Of a stretch of 5,177 nt of DNA, positions 1 through 5,110 are shown piece after piece (position 1 is the first letter of the stretch; every line of letters starts with the position of its first letter). Under the pieces are notes generated by a model, which did no database searches, had not been told where the DNA came from, and saw only the letters and a program-made list of their open reading frames with translations. The stretch is from Thermoproteota archaeon (GTDB lineage Archaea > Korarchaeota > Korarchaeia > Korarchaeales > Korarchaeaceae), in assembly GCA_003661365.1 (NCBI GenBank), contig QMVZ01000120.1, positions 1 through 5,177 of the forward strand, in the 5' to 3' direction. The translations under genes and the position numbers were made by a program.

Positions 1-49
1 CGGTCTTGTAAACCGCAGGTCGCGGGTTCGAGTCCCGCCCGGGGCTCCA
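1..49 (+). tRNA. tRNA-Thr (anticodon UGU), 5' part cut off by window edge
   Basis: The 3' part of a tRNA is visible. It begins inside the 5' strand of the anticodon stem (CGGT, 1-4), followed by the seven-base loop CTTGTAA (5-11) with anticodon TGT at 7-9, and the matching stem strand ACCGC (12-16). A five-base variable loop (17-21), the T arm GCGGG/TTCGAGT/CCCGC (22-38), the 3' acceptor strand CCGGGGC (39-45), discriminator T46 and an encoded CCA (47-49) follow. UGU reads threonine codons, and U73 is the usual discriminator of archaeal tRNA-Thr. The anticodon loop is uninterrupted, so there is no intron at the canonical 37/38 site. The all-GC acceptor and T stems suggest a thermophile. The D arm and 5' acceptor strand lie outside the window. 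The gene converges on topA with only 20 bases between them. Confidence 0.95.
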
Positions 50-58
50 TAATCCTTC

Positions 59-63
59 TTTTT
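59..63 (+). terminator. oligo-T terminator of the tRNA-Thr gene
   Basis: A run of five T, inside the pyrimidine-rich stretch 54-64, starts ten bases after the tRNA CCA end. Short oligo-T tracts without a hairpin are the normal intrinsic termination signal of archaeal RNA polymerase. The position fits, but the tract is short, so this is an inference. Confidence 0.45.
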
Positions 64-69
64 CGAATG

Positions 70-2247
70 CTAGGATCTCTTAATCATAAAATAATTTGTT
101 TTCGCACACTTAGAGCACTGAATGTATGCGCCAAACCTTCCTCTTCTTACTATAGCAACACTACCACATTCTCTGCACCTTAACGGAGACTCTTGGCAGT
201 TACCCAGGCAACGTGTGTACTTCAAGCTCCTCCCTGATTTGGTCTTAACTCTTCCTGAAACCAATGGTAGTCCGCAAGAACAAAGCTCATCAAGTACCTC
301 TTCTCCAGGAAAGAGGTTAAAGGTAATAGAGCAGTTTGGATATGATGTGCAGGCTACAAATCTGCCGTAACGACTCCTCTTTATTACTAAGTCCCCACTG
401 CAGCTTGGACATTTACCAACTAATTTGGCTCTCATCCTATTTTTCTTGAGACCTTCTGCTATCTCCTTGCCTATCTCTTCCTCATTCTTCTTGAACTCCC
501 ACATTATCTTCTTTAGCGTGTCCAGAGATGAGTTTATGAATTTGGAGTGGTCTAGCTCTCCTAATTCTATGGATCTCATGGCTTTGTCGAGCTGTGAAGT
601 AAATTCAGGGTCAACTATTTCAGGAACGTGCTTTCTCAACACATCGACAACAACTTCGCCTAGAGGGGTGACTACGAAGCTTTTTCCCTCTACATATCCC
701 CTCTTCCTCAATATGTCCAATATCTGAGCCCTCGTGTTTTTAGTACCAAGACCTAGCTTCTCCATCTTCTTAATCAGGGAGCGGGGAGTGTAACGTTTGG
801 GAGGTTGTGTCTGCTTTTCTTCAATCTTGACTTCTAGACAAAGCAATAAATCTCCATCTTGAACAGGGGGAAGCAGCACTTCCTTCTCAGCCAGATAGGG
901 GTAAACCTTCCTCCAACCCCTTTCTAAGATCGCCTTTCCAGTTGCTCTGAAGGGATGACCTTCCACCTCGATATCAATCCTAGTCCTCAAATCCTTGCCA
1001 TCTGGAGATAGTGTAGCTAGAACCCTTCTAGCGATGACTTCGTATACCTGTCTGTGTTTCTTGGTTGGAAACTCTTCAGGAGATTTAGGAGCTCCAGTTA
1101 TGTGGATGCAAGGATGCGCCGGATCCTCTTTCTTTCCTTCAACAGGTTTTTCCCTTAGATTGGCCAGAACCCACTCTGCTTCCTCCCTTAAGGGGGGATA
1201 TGATCGAATTATCTCGATCATTTGAATGAAGTCCTTCTTGCTCCATCCTTTAGGGTACTTTTCGCTTTCTGTTCCAATATAGGATATGTATCCAGCCTCG
1301 TAAAGCTGCTGAGCTATTCCTCTTCTTCTATCCGCTAGAGCTCTTGGAGAAAGACCTGTTATTGAACTAACTTCAACCTGCATTGATGTACCATTAAATG
1401 GGGCTGGGGGTCTTACCACAGCTTCTCTCGACTTTACTGAGGCGACGCTTTCTTTCCCTTCACAATCCTCCTTTATCTTTTGGGCAAATTCTTTGCTATC
1501 GATCCTCTCTTTTCCAGGGGGAGGGAGAGCCCTCGCTTCAAAATTTCCTGCTTCATGCTCAAAAACGCCCACAACACTATAGTATGTCTCAGGAACGAAA
1601 TTCCTAATTTCCCTCTCTCTGTCAACTAAAATGGACAACGTTGGGCTCTGAACTCTTCCCCCGCTCAATACCTTTACTCCTGCGTGCTTCCTGGTGGAAA
1701 TGGTTAGAGCTCTAGTTACATTTGCCCCCCATTCAAGATCAACTACCTGCCTAGAGAACCCAGCAAGCGCCCTAGGCCTATCAAAAGGCTTTAGTTCCTG
1801 AAATGCTTCCTTTATCTCCTTTGGAGTTAGTGCTGAGAACTCCATCCTTCTAACATCCTTTTTCCCATCCCAGCCCAGCACTTTCAGTATTTCAAGGGCG
1901 ATTGCAGAGCCTTCAGTGTCTAGATCAGTTGCAATAACCACTAAATCGGCGTCTTGGCCTATCTCCTTAATGGCACGAAGATATTTCCCTTTTCCTCTGA
2001 TTTTTCTATAGATTAGATCATTTGGCTCCATAATTATGGGATAAAACCACTCCTTTCCAGGGAAATCAAGCTCTACAACGTGGCCAGAAGCGGGAACAAC
2101 GAAACATTCATCGTTATCCGAAATAAAACTATAGGTTTCCACCTTTCCAACGTTAACTTTCTTAATCTTCCCAGCAGAGAGGATTTTAGCTATCCTTTCA
2201 GCGACCCTTGGTTTTTCGGTGATTATAAGGACTTTCAAATTTGACAC
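70..2247 (-). CDS. topA: DNA topoisomerase I (type IA, archaeal type, three zinc ribbons)
   Basis: Type IA topoisomerase of 725 residues, a usual archaeal size. It relaxes negatively supercoiled DNA through a 5'-phosphotyrosyl intermediate. The TOPRIM domain is at the N terminus, with Glu11 in ITEKP, His56 in SGH, and D108/D110/E112 in the DLDTEGS motif, the archaeal version of DxDxEG. SGGRVQSPTL is at 195-204. The catalytic helix AQQLYEAGYISY ends in the nucleophile Tyr323. AHPCIH is at 377-382 and GTKNTRAQIL at 501-510. Three C-terminal zinc ribbons use C613/C616/C633/C639, C656/C658/C680/C684 and C691/C694/C711/C714. Oddity: the active-site motif reads YIGTES, with Gly325 where other type IA enzymes have Arg (E. 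coli Arg321). The reading frame is otherwise intact. The listed start is GTG at 2247. TTG at 2238 (codon 4) is a serious rival because a GGTG ribosome-binding element lies six bases before it, and it would give the N terminus MKVLIITEKP. Confidence 0.96.
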   Translation of the reverse strand: MSNLKVLIITEKPRVAERIAKILSAGKIKKVNVGKVETYSFISDNDECFVVPASGHVVELDFPGKEWFYPIIMEPNDLIYRKIRGKGKYLRAIKEIGQDADLVVIATDLDTEGSAIALEILKVLGWDGKKDVRRMEFSALTPKEIKEAFQELKPFDRPRALAGFSRQVVDLEWGANVTRALTISTRKHAGVKVLSGGRVQSPTLSILVDREREIRNFVPETYYSVVGVFEHEAGNFEARALPPPGKERIDSKEFAQKIKEDCEGKESVASVKSREAVVRPPAPFNGTSMQVEVSSITGLSPRALADRRRGIAQQLYEAGYISYIGTESEKYPKGWSKKDFIQMIEIIRSYPPLREEAEWVLANLREKPVEGKKEDPAHPCIHITGAPKSPEEFPTKKHRQVYEVIARRVLATLSPDGKDLRTRIDIEVEGHPFRATGKAILERGWRKVYPYLAEKEVLLPPVQDGDLLLCLEVKIEEKQTQPPKRYTPRSLIKKMEKLGLGTKNTRAQILDILRKRGYVEGKSFVVTPLGEVVVDVLRKHVPEIVDPEFTSQLDKAMRSIELGELDHSKFINSSLDTLKKIMWEFKKNEEEIGKEIAEGLKKNRMRAKLVGKCPSCSGDLVIKRSRYGRFVACTSYPNCSITFNLFPGEEVLDELCSCGLPLVSGRVKTKSGRSLKYTRCLGNCQESPLRCRECGSVAIVRRGRFGAYIQCSKCAKTNYFMIKRS

Positions 2248-2275
2248 CTATTTGGGATTTCTGGAAAGGGCCTGG

Positions 2276-2283
2276 TAATTTAA
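2276..2283 (-). promoter_or_regulatory. candidate TATA box (TTAAATTA) for topA
   Basis: On the minus strand this reads TTAAATTA. Its centre lies about 32 bases upstream of the GTG at 2247 and 41 upstream of the TTG at 2238. A start of transcription about 26 bases downstream would fall near 2253. That leaves a leader of about 6 bases for GTG, or about 15 bases carrying GGTG for TTG. The match to the archaeal consensus is moderate and no clear BRE is seen. Confidence 0.4.
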
Positions 2284-2377
2284 GGACATTACTGATAACG
2301 ACCCCGGTACATTAGAAAACCCCTCGTCTCCTGTGTATCTCTTCAAATTCGAGTGCAGAGTTAGTTCACTCATTTGC

Positions 2378-3595
2378 CTAAAGTTCAACCTTGATTCCAT
2401 GCTCCTCCTCTGCATTCCTAAATAACATGTAAAATGCTGCTATGTAGATGAAATAAACCCCCGACGTCAAGAATAGGGGGATGTCAAGGCCTATGTTCTC
2501 CATAACATAACCCCCTATTTGCTGGGAAAAGGAATTGGGTAGGCTTCTGGCTAGATGGGTTATCGAAGTTATTGAAGCTCTTTCGTCTTCTGGGCTCAGC
2601 CTCATTAGAAGAGCTGAGATTAATGGGTGAGACATGTTCATCAGAATAGTTCTTGGTATGTAAAGACCTGCAGCCACGTAAAAGCTTGGAGAGAACGGTA
2701 TTAAGATCAACAAGGGTATGGAAATGCCCGAAGGTATCAATATGCCCTTTATGATGCCCATCTTTTGGGCAAGAGGGGCACTAGCAAGAAAAGCAGGAGC
2801 ACCAATCACACTGGAAATAGCATATAAGGTACCTATGGGACCGGACTCCACCCCAAATTTAACACTGAAGAAGTAGGGGAGCAGAGGAATAGAAAGTCCG
2901 GCCCCAAAGCCAACTATGGCATTTACAAAGGAAAACTTGGCAGCAATAGTTCCTGCCTTAAACTTGAAAATTGGCCTAGAAACTGGCCTAAATCTCTCTT
3001 TAACCAGAATTATTGGGACTAGGGAGACAAAACCCATTGAAAGGGGAAAAAGTAAGGAACACCTGTAAGCCCCAAAATATCCAAGAGAGCTATAGCGAAC
3101 TATAAGCTCCGGCACCCAGCCCAATAAACTCCCAAAAGCCATGGCCATATTTCCTAGAAATGCGCTCAACCCGTACCCTGCTTCCATCCCGGCATCTTCA
3201 ATTGTCTCAGCAAAAAGAGCATTCCACGCAGGTGCAACTATTGCCCCAGAAATTCCGCTAAGCAAAGCAGACACAGTTATCATGTACAGAGAAGTTGACA
3301 TTAAGATGATGAGGGTCGATAATGATCCAATAAGCGAACCAACAACCGTCTGCTTTTTTCTGCTTATCCTATCAGCAAGCATCCCAAAGGGAAAGATAAG
3401 GACTGTTGTGGTGATTCCTTGTAAGAACGAGTAATATCCAATAACCGTACCACCATATCCAGCTTGCTTTAAGAAAAGCTGCCAAATAGACCCGTACAGA
3501 CCCCATGAGACTCCAGATATTGTAGAGGAGATTAGTAGAAGTCTTGCGTCCTTTCCCAATCGTGTGTAGGCTGAGAAGTACTTTTTCAGTGACAT
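2378..3595 (-). CDS. major facilitator superfamily (MFS) transporter, 12 TM
   Basis: Integral membrane transporter of 405 residues, the normal length for a 12-helix MFS protein. Hydrophobic helices are seen near residues 17-41, 50-72, 84-103, 105-126, 141-162, 177-198, then after a basic central loop (199-217, rich in R and K) near 218-241, 254-275, 282-300, 303-330, 342-363 and 370-392. MFS motif A is clear in the loop between helices 2 and 3: GMLADRISRKK at 71-81. A proton-coupled drug exporter or solute carrier is likely from the family, but nothing visible fixes the substrate. The ATG at 3595 is well supported by the Shine-Dalgarno AGGAGGAG eight bases upstream and a strong TATA box. The gene has its own promoter and a long upstream region with two palindromes, suggesting regulated, monocistronic expression. 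The frame is intact. Confidence 0.9.
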   Translation of the reverse strand: MSLKKYFSAYTRLGKDARLLLISSTISGVSWGLYGSIWQLFLKQAGYGGTVIGYYSFLQGITTTVLIFPFGMLADRISRKKQTVVGSLIGSLSTLIILMSTSLYMITVSALLSGISGAIVAPAWNALFAETIEDAGMEAGYGLSAFLGNMAMAFGSLLGWVPELIVRYSSLGYFGAYRCSLLFPLSMGFVSLVPIILVKERFRPVSRPIFKFKAGTIAAKFSFVNAIVGFGAGLSIPLLPYFFSVKFGVESGPIGTLYAISSVIGAPAFLASAPLAQKMGIIKGILIPSGISIPLLILIPFSPSFYVAAGLYIPRTILMNMSHPLISALLMRLSPEDERASITSITHLARSLPNSFSQQIGGYVMENIGLDIPLFLTSGVYFIYIAAFYMLFRNAEEEHGIKVEL

Positions 3596-3603
3596 TCTAA
3601 CGA

Positions 3604-3611
3604 CTCCTCCT
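3604..3611 (-). promoter_or_regulatory. ribosome-binding site of the MFS gene
   Basis: AGGAGGAG on the minus strand, eight bases before ATG 3595, is a long match to the anti-Shine-Dalgarno of archaeal 16S rRNA. It is the clearest ribosome-binding site in the window and settles the start of the transporter. Confidence 0.8.
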
Positions 3612-3655
3612 GATTTCGCAAATTGATGTTTTCATCCGATCCAAAGATCCCATTA

Positions 3656-3663
3656 TATATAAA
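3656..3663 (-). promoter_or_regulatory. TATA box (TTTATATA) of the MFS gene
   Basis: TTTATATA on the minus strand, continuing into TAATG, is almost the ideal archaeal box A. Transcription is expected near 3633, giving a leader of about 38 bases that includes the AGGAGGAG site. It lies inside a spurious 62-codon open frame, which argues against that frame being a gene. Confidence 0.75.
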
Positions 3664-3696
3664 CAAAACTCCCTAATTCTTAAATTATTGGATAAG

Positions 3697-3709
3697 TTCG
3701 ACATTCGAA
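3697..3709. promoter_or_regulatory. 13-bp palindrome TTCGA-CAT-TCGAA, possible operator
   Basis: Perfect five-base half-sites around a three-base centre, in noncoding DNA. The centre (3703) is about 43 bases upstream of the centre of the MFS TATA box. Palindromes of this size are typical of dimeric winged-helix or HTH regulators. The position upstream of TATA/BRE would suit an activator or an auxiliary site. Function is inferred only from symmetry and position. Confidence 0.35.
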
Positions 3710-3726
3710 TACGGAGCTGCATGGAC

Positions 3727-3739
3727 TTGTTCAGAACAA
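3727..3739. promoter_or_regulatory. 13-bp palindrome TTGTTC-A-GAACAA, possible operator
   Basis: Perfect six-base half-sites around a single central base. The centre (3733) is exactly 30 bp from the centre of the neighbouring palindrome at 3697-3709, close to three helical turns, so proteins bound to both would sit on a similar face of the DNA. It lies between the terminator of the upstream gene and the transporter promoter. The two palindromes are not copies of each other. Confidence 0.35.
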
Positions 3740-3798
3740 AGGTTAGGTCAGAAGGAATTGTAAAAAGAGGGGAGAAGGGTTGCATCGCCCAACACTGG

Positions 3799-3804
3799 AA
3801 AAAA
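3799..3804 (-). terminator. oligo-T terminator of the 116-residue membrane protein gene
   Basis: Six consecutive T on the minus strand, about 40 bases after the stop codon at 3844-3846. A shorter T-rich patch lies a little earlier, near 3819. Archaeal polymerase terminates at such U-runs without needing a hairpin. The site separates this gene from the transporter downstream, which has its own promoter. Confidence 0.5.
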
Positions 3805-3843
3805 CGAAACTATTTCAGAAAAGTCCTTTAAAATGCGTTAAAC

Positions 3844-4194
3844 CTAAGCCCAAGCCAAGAGCAAGCCCAAGCCGAGCAGTGTACTTATTATAACTCCAAT
3901 TATGAAAGCAAGTACGGCTATAGCAATTGATTGAAACCACCCAATGTTAAACCAGGACTTGATCAGCCATATCCAAGCTATGAGTCCTATTAACCATCCA
4001 ATCAGAGGGATTAACGATAACAAGGAGGTAAGTATGGCTCCAATCAAAGCAAGCATTAGTACAGAGAGAAAACTCCTTTCTTTTTCCTTTGGAAGCACTA
4101 CGATCTGAGAGATCCAAAGTACAACCGCATTTATAATCAAACCGATGATGAACCTGAGCGCTAAGCGCTCTAAACCAAAGAATAGTGTACGCAT
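3844..4194 (-). CDS. small four-TM membrane protein, function unknown
   Basis: A 116-residue, almost wholly hydrophobic protein that I do not recognise. Four membrane segments are visible near residues 12-33, 42-61, 62-80 and 86-114. Charges are confined to the N terminus (R2, E9, R10, R14), the loop PKEKER at 35-40, and K79. The two halves look alike: ALIGAILTSLLSL (49-61) in segment 2 matches FIIGVIISTLLGL (97-109) in segment 4, and IIGLI (17-21) matches LIGLI (68-72), suggesting duplication of a two-helix hairpin. In size, helix number and duplication it resembles the four-TM 'phage holin superfamily IV' type of small membrane protein. That is a resemblance by eye, not an assignment. The ATG at 4194 is the only reasonable start, since the frame is closed by TAG seven codons upstream. 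It has its own TATA box and probably a leaderless message. No neighbour suggests a role. Confidence 0.8.
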   Translation of the reverse strand: MRTLFFGLERLALRFIIGLIINAVVLWISQIVVLPKEKERSFLSVLMLALIGAILTSLLSLIPLIGWLIGLIAWIWLIKSWFNIGWFQSIAIAVLAFIIGVIISTLLGLGLLLAWA

Positions 4195-4215
4195 AACGAT
4201 TACCCTTAAGTGCTA

Positions 4216-4223
4216 CTTATAAA
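4216..4223 (-). promoter_or_regulatory. TATA box (TTTATAAG) of the 116-residue membrane protein gene
   Basis: TTTATAAG on the minus strand, centred about 25.5 bases before the A of ATG 4194. At the usual TATA-to-start distance, transcription would begin at or within a base or two of the ATG, so the message should be leaderless. No convincing Shine-Dalgarno is present (only GGGT), which agrees. Confidence 0.6.
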
Positions 4224-4261
4224 CGGTTCGAAGGTCCTGTAGGCTTTGTAAAGATCTAAGC

Positions 4262-5050
4262 TCAGCTCCCTTCCTCTAGAATCACCACAGCTTCTAAAGC
4301 GGCTTTTATGGCACGCTCAACAGCCAACTCTCTCCTAGGATCTTCCTCTTTGAATACACCCTCTCTGGTGCTGAGGTTTGCCACTACGCCAAGCATGGTG
4401 CCAGCCTCTAAGCCCCTCAAGTGAGAGACTATGAAGATAGCAGAACTTTCCATATCAAGACTTGTTATACCAAAATCTCTCAATTCCGAAAGAAATTCTG
4501 GACTTTCTGCGTAGAAAGAGTCGTCAGTACTTATGATGCCAACGTGGTATTTGTAGCCTAATTTCTCACAAGCTTGAACGAGCGCTTTAAGAACCTTGAA
4601 GTTGGGAACTGCTGGGAACCCATCAGGGACATAATAGTAGGATGTACCCTCGTTTCTCATGGCTCCGTTTGGAACAACTAAATCTCCCGGCTCAACCTCT
4701 GGTTGTATTCCTGCAGAGGTCCCTACCCTTATGAAAACCTTGGCCCCAACGTTTGCCAGTTCCTCCACGGCTATAGCGGCCGAGGGGCAACCTATTCCAG
4801 TAGATGTAGCAGAAACACGAACTCCTTTGTATTCTCCCGTATAGGTCAGAAACTCCCGGTTTCTTGCAATCTCTTTTGCATCATCCATGAATTTCGCTAT
4901 CTTAAGTATCCTTCCAGGATCTCCCGGAAGTAGTACGTATTTAGCAACATCTCCGGGTTTTACCTTGAGATGATATTGTAATTTTCCCTTAGAAAGTTCT
5001 CTCTTATCAACAGACAATTTATCACCGAGAGTGTTTGATGGTAGTAGCAC
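4262..5050 (-). CDS. udp: uridine phosphorylase family nucleoside phosphorylase
   Basis: Cytosolic enzyme expected to split a nucleoside with phosphate into base and ribose 1-phosphate (salvage or degradation). It is 262 residues from the GTG at 5050, near the family size. The NP-I fold motifs are in order: GDPGR 43-47 (phosphate loop), R65 in NREF, STGIGCPSAAIAVEEL 83-98, RVGTSAGIQ 108-116 (R108 and T111 match E. coli Udp R91 and T94), FPAVPNF 145-151, and DMES 199-202 for ribose. Asn225 in VVANLS, where purine phosphorylases have Asp, favours the uridine branch. However, the stretch between FY (179-180) and DMES is 18 residues against about 32 in E. coli Udp, and the uracil-binding Gln166/Arg168 pair is not recognisable, so substrate choice is open. 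The start is uncertain: TTG at 5017 has a perfect GGTGAT site three bases upstream and gives 251 residues, while GTG 5050 has GGGGAG at a longer spacing of 11. Confidence 0.93.
   Translation of the reverse strand: MLLPSNTLGDKLSVDKRELSKGKLQYHLKVKPGDVAKYVLLPGDPGRILKIAKFMDDAKEIARNREFLTYTGEYKGVRVSATSTGIGCPSAAIAVEELANVGAKVFIRVGTSAGIQPEVEPGDLVVPNGAMRNEGTSYYYVPDGFPAVPNFKVLKALVQACEKLGYKYHVGIISTDDSFYAESPEFLSELRDFGITSLDMESSAIFIVSHLRGLEAGTMLGVVANLSTREGVFKEEDPRRELAVERAIKAALEAVVILEEGS
5021..5026 (-). promoter_or_regulatory. ribosome-binding site (GGTGAT) that favours a TTG start for udp
   Basis: GGTGAT is fully complementary to the archaeal 16S tail and sits three bases before TTG 5017. Together with a TATA-like TTATTTAA at 5051-5058, which would place transcription near 5028, it gives a short leader ending in TTG. 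Against it, the site overlaps codons 9 and 10 of the longer GTG frame and may be coincidence. Confidence 0.4.
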
Positions 5051-5058
5051 TTAAATAA
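5051..5058 (-). promoter_or_regulatory. candidate TATA box (TTATTTAA) for udp
   Basis: On the minus strand TTATTTAA directly abuts the GTG at 5050. Used as box A, it puts the transcript start near 5028, inside the longer reading frame and 11 bases before TTG 5017. A rival box, TTTTAGAA at 5079-5086, would instead place the start near 5056 and fit the GTG. The sequence alone does not decide between them. Confidence 0.3.
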
Positions 5059-5110
5059 TAACTCCCCTTCATGACAAATTCTAAAAGAAACTACTTATTA
5101 CTTGGATCGG

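Noticed and set aside
1..49. tRNA 3' end as an integration (att) site
   Set aside because: No integrase gene and no repeat of the tRNA 3' end is visible elsewhere in the window, and the neighbour topA is an ordinary housekeeping gene.
122..1607. Several + strand open frames of 69-100 codons opposite topA
   Set aside because: They lie antisense inside a complete gene with clear conserved motifs, and their products look like antisense shadows with no domain features.
2316..2319. T4 run on the minus strand as a terminator for the MFS gene
   Set aside because: Four T are too few to call. No stronger T-run or hairpin lies between the transporter and topA.
3141..3434. 97-codon + strand frame opposite the MFS gene, and two more opposite udp (4659-4844, 4703-4933)
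   Set aside because: Antisense shadows of well-supported genes, without promoters or ribosome-binding sites.
3597..3785. 62-codon minus-strand frame upstream of the MFS gene
   Set aside because: It contains the strong TATA box and the Shine-Dalgarno of the transporter, has no ribosome-binding site of its own, and its product has no recognisable family features. It is most likely noncoding leader and promoter DNA.
4213..4220. Shared 8-mer CTACTTAT here and at 5091-5098, as a common regulatory element
   Set aside because: The first copy overlaps a TATA box and the second does not sit at a clear promoter position. Eight bases shared in AT-rich spacers can be chance.
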